A DNA stretch of 64,000 nt from Hyalella azteca. Its lineage: Eukaryota; Arthropoda; Malacostraca; Amphipoda; Hyalellidae. The notes beneath the pieces were generated by a model, which searched no databases, was not told the origin of the DNA, and saw nothing but the letters and a program-made list of their open reading frames with translations. Shown piece after piece: positions 1 through 11,513 of this stretch; within the stretch, counting starts at the first letter, position 1; each line of letters opens with the position of its first letter. The stretch covers positions 124,001-188,000 of the forward strand of contig NW_025938997.1 of NCBI RefSeq assembly GCF_000764305.2. The letters are read 5' to 3'. A program made the position numbers and the translations under genes.

Positions 1-222
1 TAGGGTATAAATAATTTTCATTGGAATTATCGGTGCCCCGTCGGGCGCCGCGTGACGTAAGTTTGTCTGCACCTGAAGGCCAGGCGGTGCAACCTGCGAA
101 AAATTAATTGTTGTGCATCAACTAATTGCGTTGTGATGATCCTGCAGCTGTAGTCCTGCAGCAGCTGTAGTCCTGCAGCAGCTGTAGTCCTGCAGCAGCT
201 GTAGTCCTGCAGCAGCTGTAGT
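1..222. repeat. Repeat block copy 1 with 17-bp minisatellite
   Basis: About 140 bases of unique-looking sequence are followed by a tandem array of the 17-bp unit TCCTGCAGCAGCTGTAG, which runs into the N gap. The same block plus the same array recurs at 5525-5717 with only a few differences. The block contains a GC-rich inverted motif (GGTGCCCCGTCGGGCGCC). No coding potential is supported; reading frames across this area run through Ns. Confidence 0.85.
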
Positions 223-974
223 NNNNNNNNNNNNNNNNNNNNNNNNNNNNNNNNNNNNNNNNNNNNNNNNNNNNNNNNNNNNNNNNNNNNNNNNNNNNNN
301 NNNNNNNNNNNNNNNNNNNNNNNNNNNNNNNNNNNNNNNNNNNNNNNNNNNNNNNNNNNNNNNNNNNNNNNNNNNNNNNNNNNNNNNNNNNNNNNNNNNN
401 NNNNNNNNNNNNNNNNNNNNNNNNNNNNNNNNNNNNNNNNNNNNNNNNNNNNNNNNNNNNNNNNNNNNNNNNNNNNNNNNNNNNNNNNNNNNNNNNNNNN
501 NNNNNNNNNNNNNNNNNNNNNNNNNNNNNNNNNNNNNNNNNNNNNNNNNNNNNNNNNNNNNNNNNNNNNNNNNNNNNNNNNNNNNNNNNNNNNNNNNNNN
601 NNNNNNNNNNNNNNNNNNNNNNNNNNNNNNNNNNNNNNNNNNNNNNNNNNNNNNNNNNNNNNNNNNNNNNNNNNNNNNNNNNNNNNNNNNNNNNNNNNNN
701 NNNNNNNNNNNNNNNNNNNNNNNNNNNNNNNNNNNNNNNNNNNNNNNNNNNNNNNNNNNNNNNNNNNNNNNNNNNNNNNNNNNNNNNNNNNNNNNNNNNN
801 NNNNNNNNNNNNNNNNNNNNNNNNNNNNNNNNNNNNNNNNNNNNNNNNNNNNNNNNNNNNNNNNNNNNNNNNNNNNNNNNNNNNNNNNNNNNNNNNNNNN
901 NNNNNNNNNNNNNNNNNNNNNNNNNNNNNNNNNNNNNNNNNNNNNNNNNNNNNNNNNNNNNNNNNNNNNNNNNN
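223..974. other. Assembly gap (run of N)
   Basis: 752 unknown bases. The left side ends in a 17-bp array and the right side begins in a different 25-bp array, so the gap is probably an unresolved tandem-repeat region. Nothing can be annotated in it. Confidence 0.99.
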
Positions 975-1195
975 ACATCTGTGCCTTTGGTGCCACGCAC
1001 CATCTGTGCCTTTGGTGCCACGCAACATCTGTGCCTTTGGTGCCACGCACCATCTGTGCCATTGGTGCCACGCAACATCTGTGCCTTTGGTGCCACGCAC
1101 CATCTGTGCCTTTGGTGCCACGCGACATCTGTGCCTTTGGTGCCACACAACATCTGTGCCTTTGGTGCCACGCACCATCTGTGCCATTGGTGCCA
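975..1195. repeat. 25-bp minisatellite
   Basis: About nine tandem copies of a 25-bp unit (core CATCTGTGCCTTTGGTGCCA) with small variations such as CGCAA/CGCAC. Open frames in all three forward phases are products of the repeat. Confidence 0.95.
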
Positions 1196-1234
1196 AACTC
1201 TCACCTTTGGTGCACCAAACTCTCATTGGTGCAC

Positions 1235-1339
1235 CAAACTCTCACCGTAAACCTGACCAAACTCTCACCGTAAACCTGACCAAACTTTCACCGTAAACCT
1301 GACCAAACTCTCGCCGTTAACCTGACCAAACTCTCACCG
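1235..1339. repeat. 23-bp minisatellite
   Basis: Four to five copies of a 23-bp unit (core CTCACCGTAAACCTGACC) directly after the 25-bp array; the two units are unrelated. Confidence 0.9.
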
Positions 1340-1483
1340 GACAGGACTGGCTGTCTTTATCCTCGACTTCACATATACAAAACTCATATAACCTCACTCT
1401 ACCCCACCTTTCCGTCTTCTCGCCGCCAATGAACGAGTTGTTAGGTATTGTAAGTTCAGGTTAGGTGCAGAGTCGTGGAAAGT

Positions 1484-1760
1484 GTAGAATAGAATAGAAG
1501 TGTCGGCACTGAAGAAATAGGCCTGTTGCCGATTCTTGAACTTTTCGTGACTTGATTCACAAGGGATCTGGCCTTTGGAACCCGATCTTTCCATAGCTGA
1601 CCATTGATTGAGATAGCTGCTGGACTTATTGCCTGGTCCGTAATTTGCTAGGCATTTTAAGACTGAACATATGCTCCTGCATAGCTTCGTCTAGACTGGT
1701 CTTGAAGGCGTTCATACTATAGAAGGGTTGTAGAATCTTTATGGGTAAATACGAGTCAAG
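1484..1760 (-). mobile_element. 3' end of a CR1-like LINE (fragment)
   Basis: On the minus strand the sequence encodes the end of a non-LTR reverse transcriptase ORF (NAFKTSLDEAM around 1670-1710), then a 3' UTR ending in an AGAATCGGCAACAGGCC motif and a (CTATT)n-type tail at 1484. A second copy with the same order lies at 43006-43546. Only the extreme 3' end is present, as expected of 5'-truncated copies. Confidence 0.65.
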
Positions 1761-2202
1761 TGGGGACCAATTTGTGCAGTGGCTGTTAATATCTGCTACT
1801 GTGGCCGTAAAACTTGACATCTCACGCCCTCTGGCGTGCTTATGCCCGGAAAGGAATTCGAAATTATTTCAATATTGAGCAGGATTCTATGTTGCGAGAT
1901 ATCCATGAAAAATAAAGAAACGATTAGATAAAATTATACTCTTTATTGATCCAGTTTCCTGGAAACGAGCTTCAAACCCCCCAAAAATATTTTGATCGAA
2001 GCAGTTGTTTTGTACCGCTCCCTGGAGGCGGTTGGAAGCGAGAAAATTCTACAGTTTTTTTCAATAACCCGATTGCCCATTTCTGTATGAATTATCTGTC
2101 AAACTCACGGTGTGGACGTATTTAAATTAGGATTGCAGTGAACAAAACCGCACTGACCTTCGGGTTGACAATTAAAAGGTTTTCTGGGGCTCGTTCCACC
2201 TA
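1761..2202. other. Intergenic, nothing recognised
   Basis: AT-rich sequence without a convincing open frame, RNA gene or repeat. Confidence 0.6.
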
Positions 2203-2470
2203 CATGAATAACACCCTTCAACTACGTGAATAACAGCCTACAACTACGTGAATAACAGCCTTCAACTACGTGAATAACAGCCTACAACTACGAACATAAA
2301 AGCCTACAACTCCTTGAATAACAGCTTACAACTCCGTGAATTACAGCCTACAACTACGCGAATAACAGCCTACAACTCCGTGAATAACAGCCTACAACTC
2401 CGTGAATAACAGCCTACAACTCCGTGAATAACAGCCTACAACTCCGTGAATAACAGCCTTCAACTACGCG
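2203..2470. repeat. 22-bp minisatellite
   Basis: About twelve copies of a unit reading AATAACAGCCTACAACTCCG plus two bases, with variants (ACTACGTG, ACTCCGTG). A short open frame that begins in the array has no recognisable domain. Confidence 0.9.
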
Positions 2471-3674
2471 AGCCCAGCTGTTGCCGCCAGTCCCTCGGTC
2501 ACTTCTGTAGATGCGAGCGCTCGCTTGTCTCAATGCTGCAGTTTACGGCAAATGGATCAGCCGGTCTGAGGGCAGTTCAAAAGATTGTAAGATTTGCTCT
2601 GTTATTGCCACGTTCGAATCTAAATGCAGCCTCAACCGTCCGAATTTGATGGAGATCAACAAGAAAGCATGGTCCATAAGAGTGCCTTAAAGCTATTTGG
2701 AATTGTAACTGCTCAATGTACCATCATATAATATATCTTGCATATAAGTCATTATCTTCTCACGCAAATTATTTTAGTGTCGCATTGAGGGTATTTGCAG
2801 ATATTTTTGTTCCAAAATAGTGGCCAATTTTTAGTTAGATTTTTGTCTCGCTACCTTCTTTTCGCCTTGCTATTTTTCGTGGGGGCACGATGGAATTTTT
2901 GGCACTGAGCCATCAGCCACCTCTTGCACAGGGGTGGCCGCTGTAATGATGCCTGTCCGTGCTCGACAGATGAGACTCGCGACGCTGAGCATGACATATG
3001 GATTTTAAGAGCATGTGCGTTGCTTGGTGGGAGTAAACTTGCAAAAGTAGAGGACACATTTTCATCATGACAAGTAATTTTTTGCTGAAGTTTTATGCTA
3101 CTGACAGCGCTTAAACCCGCATGCCATCCAAAAGGATCTGCACTAAAGCACTCAGGAACACGAAAAGTTCCTGTTAGTCTACCTAGAAAATACCTTTAAT
3201 AGTCATGTTCAAGTGCCAAAATAGACCTGTGGGAAAAAGAGTGCAGTTCTTCTAAAAAGCCATTATATTCAAAGATATAGATGAAACCTCTTCCGCGCAA
3301 CTTTCTAATTATTCCGTTGTTTAGTCCAAAAGTGGAAGCGTCGGATTGGACGTTGTAAACAGCTGTGATATATTGCAATAGTTTATTGTACAGTTTCAAT
3401 CGAGAGTTCACAGTGAAAGGTGGTGATAAATTGCTGATTCTATTGAGACCAAATCTGCCGGATTCCAAACGGTGTGTGTTCGTTAAATTTTACTAACTGA
3501 AAACTTTTGTCTCTTATACCCTTGAGAAGTGAATCTAAAATTCTAAACCGCCACCCAGAAGACAAGAGAGGATACCTCCGTCACCTCCTAAATGGAGGGT
3601 CGTCATGAAAATGACAACCCTTCTGCAGAAGGGAGACCCAAAGACTCCACCATTATTGGAAGGCGCGGAAGCAG
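2471..3674. other. Intergenic, nothing recognised
   Basis: Only short frames (under 100 codons) without recognisable motifs on either strand. Confidence 0.6.
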
Positions 3675-3782
3675 CAGACTTGCTGTACCTGCCATGCCAC
3701 TTGCTGTACCTGCCATGCCACTTGCTGTACCTGCCATGCCACTTGCTGTACCTGCCATGCCACTTGCTGTACCTGCCATGCT
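3675..3782. repeat. 21-bp minisatellite
   Basis: Five tandem copies of the 21-bp unit CTTGCTGTACCTGCCATGCC(A). The unit is a multiple of three, so it reads as LAVPAMP or similar repeats in several frames; these frames are not evidence of a gene. Confidence 0.95.
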
Positions 3783-5524
3783 GTACATTCTACACTACAA
3801 GGTTACAGCAGTTGTGCTACTTGGGAAATTTCCAACCGATTCTTAATTTTGTTCATCCTTTAATCATTGTTTCGCTAGAATAAGACTAAATTTTTATTTC
3901 AATCTAGGGTTTAATGTTAGGGTAGTTAAGGTCAGAGCCTGATTTGTGGAAATGAAAAGTTCGCCCTAATGCACCGCCGTAGCCACGGTTGAATTATTCA
4001 ACCATGGCCCTAACAACGCCTGGGTTTGTTATCTGCTTCTGCTACGTCACCAGCAATCAACTACAAGTATAATAATCTTCCTTGTTCTGTGATTTATTTA
4101 TGTGCCCGATTTTATTTCCTTTTATTAAGTTCGCTCAAATCTACGCTTAATTGTTGTTGTTTTAGCGATGCTACAGACTTCAGTTATCGGATTTATTCCA
4201 ATTTAAATTTACTCATCCAATTTTAAGTGTATGCGGCTCCAACACAAGCTCTATTTAGAATTTAAGCCAAATAGCGAGCCTTTCCAGCCATTTATTACCG
4301 CTAAGATTTTATTTTTAGTGAAACAATTCCTTCCCGCGGCTCCAAGATAACATGCATTTTAAGGTTTCAAATTCAAGTTTAAATTCAATCCACTCATCTT
4401 TTCAATAAAAAATCTCAACGTTCAACTTGCTTAATTCACTACTTCCAACTACGATACGACTGAATGAAGTTATTCATTGTACAAAAGCAAGAGAAGAGTA
4501 TTATAACTATTTTAAATTGCACTTCAATGTGACGAGAAAACAGATTGCGGAGGAAGTTTTTCCCTCGAAATTCTCATCTTTTGGTCTTGTACGTTGGGAA
4601 TGCTAATAAGTTATTTCAGATTTTCCTTTCTCATTGAATGTTTGTACAGCGCCAATCGCGTTACAAAGAATAAGGAACAATAACAATAACGAATAAAGTT
4701 CATTCGCAAGTCCCATAAATTGAAAAGGACCAAATCCGTGACCCAATATGCGAGCCTATATAAGCTATGCTCTCCTCTTCCCGCGTTAGCATTTTAATTC
4801 GAGATGCAATTCCGGGAACGCGCCTCGCTTGCTGGAACTCGGGAATGGGAATTTCCTGTCCCATCTCGGCTCACGGAATGGCCACCAGCCCCCGCATTAT
4901 CTCCTAAAACGCTGGAAATTGCAAAATTCTCGTGAATTTTGTGATTGGCGGAGAACCACAAACTTTTCGGTTTGACCATCGGCTGAATTAACAGTCCTGG
5001 GACATCTCAATCATTAGTGCATGGTTCAGAAATAATTACAGCCTTATTGCAGGTATTAGTAATGAAAATATGGGCATTTAGTACAGGTTACAACTCGCAT
5101 TGCGTGTTAATAACTCATTGATTTGCATCGCAGGTCTTTTCTGATGCGATATGAACATACGGCACTTAGGCCGGTTAGTGTTGGAAAAAAGCTGGTTAAC
5201 TCAATTGATGCAATACTCAAGCTTCGATAATAACTCCTCTATTAGGTGAACCACTTTATTTCTCTGTAACAATCATATATACGAATGTGTTAGTAGATTA
5301 GGGAGCAAACAGATGCAGAAAATTATGTGTGGCGTAAACGTAGTTTACGAACGCACCACAAAAAAGTATCATCGAACTGAAGGATCAGAATGCACCACGT
5401 GAACCCAGCACCGGTAGAGGGGATGCACCAGTACAGGGGTGTACCGGTACAGGGGGCATCGGGACAGGGAGTGCTCCGGACCAGCTAAGGGGTGTACCGG
5501 TAAAATAAGTACGTTTTGCTTCTT
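3783..5524. other. Intergenic, possible orphan promoter
   Basis: AT-rich sequence with no supported gene. It includes a good TATA motif (4757-4764), followed by a 43-codon frame from ATG 4804 to a stop at 4935 with no recognisable domain. A GC-richer mini-repeat containing GGTGTACCGGTA lies at about 5410-5500. Confidence 0.5.
4757..4764 (+). promoter_or_regulatory. Candidate TATA box
   Basis: TATATAAG in a GC-containing context, with a pyrimidine-rich stretch (CTCTCCTCTTCCCG) about 15-30 bases downstream. It looks like a core promoter, but I see no convincing gene after it, so it may be a chance match or serve a non-coding or very small transcript. Confidence 0.3.
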
Positions 5525-5717
5525 TAGGGTATAAATAATTTTCATTGGAATTATCGGTGCCCCGTCGGGCGCCGCGTGACGTAAGTTTGTCTGCACCTGA
5601 AGGCCTGGCGGTGCAGCCTGCGAAAAATTAATTGTTGTGCATCAACGAAGTGCGCTGTGATGATCCTGCAGCAGCTGTAGTCCTGCAGCAGCTGTAGTCC
5701 TGCAGCAGCTGTAGTCC
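5525..5717. repeat. Repeat block copy 2 with 17-bp array
   Basis: Direct repeat of 1-222, about 95 percent identical by eye, including the start of the 17-bp minisatellite. It is followed by a single N at 5718 and then an adapter sequence, so this copy may be partly an assembly product. Confidence 0.85.
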
Positions 5718-5729
5718 NAACACTTGATT

Positions 5730-5767
5730 CTGTCTCTTATACACATCTAGATGTGTATAAGAGACAG
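5730..5767. other. Nextera junction adapter (assembly artefact)
   Basis: Perfect 38-bp palindrome made of the Tn5 mosaic end and its reverse complement (CTGTCTCTTATACACATCT, then AGATGTGTATAAGAGACAG). This is the circularisation junction adapter of Nextera mate-pair libraries, not genomic DNA. The flanks on its two sides may not be adjacent in the genome. Confidence 0.97.
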
Positions 5768-6059
5768 TGGTGGTGGTGGCAAGATCACCAAGCGCGGTGC
5801 CTATTGACGCATGAATTTTGTAGACTCTAATTCCGGCAAGAATTTCCTCTGTTTAAGATAATAATAATAATTAAAACTATCCTTAAACACTTGGACATCT
5901 TGATTCTGTTTCATGGTTTAATAACAATCAGCATTTATTTCAAATCCCACGTAAATGTCACTCTTCAATGACGGGCTCATTATTGCATTGCGTACTATAT
6001 CAATATACAGAGTTACTCAGACAATACATGGCGACACGAAGTAAAGTTGGAGGCAGAGG

Positions 6060-7225
6060 CAGACCTGATGCCACTCAACCTAAGAAGACAACAGATTCTA
6101 CTGATGTACTGTACCCACGCCCTCACCATACCACGTCACCCAGCAAGACTCCTGCTACTCAACTACCACCCCTATGCATTATATGAACACCTTGCATGAC
6201 CACTACCAGCTGCAGGCTGAGCATATCAGGGCTTTAGAAAATTCCAACTGAAGGCACAGGATATCCCCACAGTGCCCATGCAAGCACGATACATCCCAGC
6301 CAGAATCAGAACCTTTGCCACACTAGCTGTACAACACAAAGAAGAAACCTCACAAGAGCAATGGCAGCAAGCCTTTAAGGACTTACTGGAGCATAAATAC
6401 CCTCTTCACCACCAAGTTTACACAGATGGCTCTGTGAGCGACTGCAGATCCGGATGTGGAATCTACAGCCCATTATTCCAAATTAAAGCCCGACTACCAC
6501 CTGCCACTTCAGTGTTCTCAGCAGAGCTGTATGCAATATATTTTGCAATAAAATTTGCTGCAGAAAAAACGGGCAAATTTGTAATATTTACCAACTCCCT
6601 TGCTTGCATCGCCTGCCTCCGATCAGCCAACCCTTCCAGACATCACTTGGTGCCTTGGATACAAAACCTGCTTATGACTACAATACCGAACAAATTTACC
6701 TTGGAGTGGGTACCTGGACACGTTGGAATAAAAGGCAATGAAGCTGCTGACGGACTTGCCCGTGCCTCACTGGAGCTTGCCCAAATCACCCAGATGCCCT
6801 ATAGCTCTGCTGACGTGAGAAGACTCATCACACACTCATTTCGCAGCATATGGCAGAGAGCATGGACTGAACAACCACAAGAACTGACTTCCTTCAAGCC
6901 AATACTAGGCCCACTAACTCAGCAACCTCTCCCTCGGCCTCACCAAGTCACAATCACGCAGCTCCGGCTAGGAGTGTGCCTATTAACTCACGGCCATCAC
7001 TTCTCAAGATCCCCCCCACTCCAGTGCACAACATGTCAGAGCCGCCTCACCCTTGAACACCTCTTCATCAGCTGTTCGGTACTGTCTCCTCAACGTGACC
7101 AGCTGAAATCTGCATGCGCTCGCCTCTCGATTCCTTTCTGCTTGTCTTCGCTTATGACCTCTGAATTCCCTGCTGAACTGATCATCAAATACCTCCAAGC
7201 CACTAACATGCTCAACAACATTTAA
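6060..7225 (+). mobile_element. Non-LTR retrotransposon 3' part with RNase H domain (defective)
   Basis: A 317-codon open frame (6272-7225) carries an RNase H domain as found at the C-terminus of Jockey/I-type LINEs. Visible motifs are YTDGS (D52), SAELYAIYFA (E85), FTNSLACIACL and GHVGIKGNEAADGLAR (H150, D160), then a C-x2-C...H...C segment (CTTCQSRLTLEHLFISC). The third acidic residue of the RNase H site, normally Asp in FTDS, is Asn108 here, so the enzyme is probably dead. Upstream, 6060-6270 resembles the preceding part of the polyprotein in shifted frames. The EN and RT domains are absent, so the copy is 5'-truncated. The start shown is approximate. Confidence 0.85.
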
Positions 7226-7796
7226 TGCACCCTGAAGAATGCGGATTGGGGGCGCCAATACTCAAGACGGTGACTCGCCTCATCTTAACCAAGTAATGAG
7301 AAGTAAATGGTCACCTTGCCTATCTTTGCTACGGGTTGTCTGACTTGTCTCTGGTTTCATGGAATGCTACATTTTTTATCATTCACAGTTGCTACTTTGT
7401 CAGTATACTTGATAGTGCTAGGCCATCTTCAGTCAAGGCCAAGCCCAACTGCCCAAGGCATTGCTATGTGTACTGGTTAATTTATAAAATTTAATATTCC
7501 TCTAGATTTCCACACTGACTGTAATACTACATTGCTTACATACCATGATGTTATGGTTGCATTGTGAATGCGGCATTGCCAGCTGTAATATTACCGCTTG
7601 TTGCCACTTCATACTGCCAAGGCGGCGGCAAGGCCTCAACTTTCTAAAAGCGGAATTGCTGACAGCCAACCTGCAAATGCAGTCCCTCTCCCTCATTAGC
7701 TTTCACTGAGGAACGCATATGAGATTTTACTCTTGCAAAATAGCTTCATGATGCATCATATTGAGTTCAACTCTTATTGGTGGGGGGATTTGTTAT
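7226..7796. other. LINE 3' UTR and intergenic
   Basis: Follows the RNase H frame and probably includes the element's 3' UTR, but no poly(A) or clear end is visible. No other feature is supported. Confidence 0.45.
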
Positions 7797-8648
7797 TAGG
7801 GTAAACACTATATTTCAACACTTTGAGGATGTAGCAAGAAATGAATGGCTATAAAAAGATCACCGTATGCACAACTCAAGTTCTGATTGCTTTACGTCAC
7901 TCTCAAAACACCACACTATGCACCAGCTATGATAAAATGTTACAAACTGTTGCCATATTTATTTAAAAGCCTTTAGAATTAAAAATCTACAAAATTTCTG
8001 AATTCCAACGCTGTGTGTGACTAAATTTGGCATATTGTAATACTAATTCCGACGTCACTGAAATGCGCGGTGTGATGTCCATAGACTTACGGACAGAGCG
8101 CTTCAAAACTGTAATTCGTAATTCCAATGCCCTGTGTGAGCTGTATCGGAATACGACACAGCTCGGAACAAGCTGTGTGTGTCTAATTCCGAGCTGTATT
8201 GGAATTAGTTTTATGTGTCTAAAACCTTCTTTTAACTTACCTATTCATCTCTTAATTTATTTACCACTTGAAATCAGCAAATACAAGTATACTTAAAGGA
8301 TTCCTATTATATTCACAGACTTATTTATAAGTCTCAAACCATAATATTCTTTCAACACAAACAGTTTATCACTATTTGATAAAGCAAGGTCAACTATCAA
8401 CTTTGACAAGTTTTTCGATGTTCTCACTGGGTGACGTGGACTTTTGCTCTGAGGATCTTAACATTTCCCCACCAAACCTAGTGTTTTGCATAAATCTGGC
8501 GTGCAATAGCATGACGTCACTATTTCAACCATCTACGCATGCGTGGAAGTGATGGAACTATGACAAAGCTTAATATAAAGGAAAAAGTTGAGAAGTATCA
8601 GAATTACCCACGATGTTGGTCATCGGAATATGGTGCATTTACCCTAAT
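7797..8648. mobile_element. DNA-transposon-like remnant with AGGGTAAA ends
   Basis: The left end starts AGGGTAAACACTATATTTC and the right end is the inverted form of AGGGTAAATGCACCATATT. A related end (AGGGTAAACGCGGTATATT) occurs at 54947. The interior has repeated TAATTCCGA-type words but no transposase frame. The arms are only partly matched, so this is a tentative old non-autonomous element. Confidence 0.4.
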
Positions 8649-10178
8649 TCATAAATGTTAATTTTTTGGGTTTCACTTTGAGACACATTGATAATAAATT
8701 AATATTTACCAATTTAGCCTGATTGAAATCTTGAAGTATTGCAAGTTGTAAGTCACTTGCAACCTACATTCTTGATTCTTCCAAGTGTAACTTTAATCCC
8801 TCCCTATTTTTATCCTTTCTATGTCAACTAAAATTCTTGGATCGAAAAAGTGGTGGAAGTGAATTGGAAAAAATATATGAACCTTAATTTTTTTAATTCC
8901 ATCCTGGCAGTGTGGAATTCTGTATAGTTAATATATTCTCATGTTAACATGAGAAAATGTACCTATCAAAAAACCTACCCTACCACAATACACCACCTTC
9001 CACTGCAGTGAAAATTGATAAACTGAGATCATTAGAAACTGCCACGCTTCCGAAATCGCGCATGGTTTGACATCTAATCCCGTGTTGGCTACGACTCAAT
9101 CAAGTTAACTACGGTAGTCATTTATCTGTAGGGTAGTTGACAAATTTTGCAATTAATATGTTCTAAAATAAAAAAAAAACACATCCACATTCGCAAAAAA
9201 TTCTCACGATTGGACAATACCATACAAAGTTTTTGATATCGCACAAAATTATGAGATAAACTCACTCTTTCACTGCGTGCGTTCACATCATGCTTCTACG
9301 TTTACATATGACAAGATGGTGTCACACGCTTTGTTGTGGCTGTGTCAAGTTCGATTTCACAATAAATAGACTTGATCCAAATTCCATAATGAAATTTAAA
9401 TGATTGAAATTTTTTTTTTCATTATAAAAACCCATTTATACCTTCCAGATTTGAATTTTTTCCAATTTTTTGCCCTATTATGTTGAATTTATTTTAATAA
9501 ATTCACTTCAAATTCTGAATGATTTTGTCAGCCATTGCAAGTTTTGAATGTTTTGTGTCTTTTAGAAAATGTTCGTTGTTCAAAAGGGGAAACTATTTCA
9601 TTATATAAAACATAGAGCATGTACCATATAGTGCATTAATAATGCAATTTAATTTTATAAGAATTAATTTTCAATTTAAAAATACAATCAGATTTTTAAT
9701 TCAAAATTTTTCTAATAGAATTTAATTCTATAGCATGTACCATCTACTGTATTAAATTAATTTATTAAAATTCAATTTTAATTAATTTTTTAATTTAATT
9801 TCATTCTACAGCTTCAACCAGTAAAAATTAGCATCATAGGAATGAAAGTAAAACTGTCATTCATACATTACAAATTGAATGACAATGGATGGATTTGACA
9901 GGTATTTTAATAATCCTGTTTATATATAAGAACGGAAATGACGCTTCTATTTCAGAATGATAATGGAAATGTCCCTACTGTTTCAGAAACTTTTCTTGAA
10001 TACACTTCCGAAAACTAAAGTTTTGTAATCAATGGAGTCTTTGAAATGACAAAATTGTTTAATTTAAAATGTTTAGCTATACGAGTGAGATTGTCATTTG
10101 TCAATCATCATAGAAGCTGTAAGAAAAAATTAGTTGTTTTTGATGTAAAAGAATGTTTTTAAATTGAAAGAAATGATA
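8649..10178. other. AT-rich intergenic
   Basis: Very AT-rich, with homopolymer and TTAATTTTAATT stretches (9640-9810). No gene or RNA recognised. Confidence 0.7.
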
Positions 10179-11513
10179 TACCGTCAACTGGGGTGAATTC
10201 GGCCACCAGGGTGACTTCGGCCAACTTTTATGATTTTGTTTTGCGGCCATCTCTTTCTGTTGTAGGTGTGTTGTGTGATTGGAAGAAAATGGTATCCAAT
10301 GTAGTTTTTTCTTATCTATCGATTGGAAACTGTTTTGTTTCAATAATTTTATATCCTGCTTGACCAACACAATCTGAATGCCACAGTACTGTAAAGAAAA
10401 AAAAAAGCTGAGTGCAAACTTCAATATTTTGAGATACATAAAGAATTTTGGGATCAGATTTGTTTCACTTATTTTGGTATCTTGTATAATGATTATTTCA
10501 ATGGCTATACATTTTTCTCCAAATGTACGGTAATAGGTATATATGCTAGAAAAATTAGCTGGCCAAAGTCACCCCATAGTATATGGGCTAAATGGGGTGA
10601 CTTTGGCCAGCCAATAAATGTTTAGAATAATAGATTTTTCTTCTTTTTTCAGACAATATGCACAGCTATAAATGTAGATTAGATTCTGTGCCATATAGGA
10701 TATATTATGTGGAGTGGTTTAAGAAAGCATTGCAATTGATAAAAGATGGTGTTGGGCTGTTAGCTTAAGAGAAGCTGCTAATATTTGTGAAGTCCCTCAT
10801 TCACCTTTGAGCGACCAATGTGCTGGCCGTAATGCAAAAAATTTAGAACGGTCTACTCTTTCACCTAGGGAGGAGTCAGATTTAGTAGGTATCCTACATT
10901 ATTCTGCTTTCAGACTGGGGCTTCCCATTAGATGGTATGCCTTTTATGGTTAAAAATTATCTTGACAAACAGGGTCGCACTTTTCGTTAGTTCAAGGGTT
11001 GCACCTCTATCAAGCATCATCGTTTTTTTGAAGAATGCTCAAGATCCCTTGAGGACTAGATTTTTTCAAACTTTCACATCCAGCTGCCATTGAAATTGAC
11101 AGAAAGCAGCTTTAATGAAGCATATGATTCGCAAATGTGAGTTTTATCTTTGAGTTACAATTTTTATAATACACAGTGGCATTGATTATCATTTTTTAAA
11201 ACACCCTACATGGCCGATGTCACCCTGCTAATGGTTGAATTCGGCCATGAAATCATTTTACTACATTTTTACTGTGTTTTAACACATGTGGTGGTTGGCC
11301 CATTGTGGGGTGACATCGGCCAACCAGCTAATTAAAAAAATAAAATTATTTTTCGATAAGAGTGACATCATTTAGACATGACATATTTAAAGAAGAACCT
11401 TTCAGTAATATATTTACAAATTTACGATCACCAGCAATGCTTCATTCCTATTTTGTATGAATTTGATCAGCAAAAACTTGTGTAATTGGCCGAAGTCACC
11501 CCAGTTGACGGTA
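10179..11513 (+). mobile_element. Pogo-like DNA transposon remnant
   Basis: Terminal inverted repeats of 26 bp match at 25 positions (left 10179-10204, right 11488-11513; outer part TACCGTCAACTGGGGTGA) and begin with TA, the target duplication of the Tc1/mariner/pogo group. Further GGGGTGACTTTGGCC words lie at 10570-10610 and 11280-11320 as subterminal repeats. The interior keeps a decayed helix-turn-helix of pogo/CENP-B type (separate entry). The length of 1.33 kb is too short for a full element. Confidence 0.75.
10765..10935 (+). pseudogene. Pogo transposase HTH fragment
   Basis: The frame reads LREAANICEVPHSPLSDQCAG, then LSPREESDLVGIL, then FRLGLPI. This matches the order of the psq/CENP-B N-terminal helix-turn-helix of pogo transposases (LREAA..[FY]GVP.STL, then LS..EE..LV..L, then G.P[LI]). 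The frame is closed soon after on both sides and no DDD catalytic domain is seen, so this is a relic. Confidence 0.6.

Noticed and set aside
27..1226. Long open frames on the minus strand across the first 1.2 kb
   Set aside because: They run through the N gap and through 17-bp and 25-bp repeats; no real sequence supports them.
975..1339. CRISPR-like arrays in the tandem repeats
   Set aside because: Units are contiguous with no unique spacers, and the genome is eukaryotic.
5768..5810. End of a coding gene after the adapter (GGKITKRGAY then stop)
   Set aside because: Too short to identify and directly next to an artificial junction.
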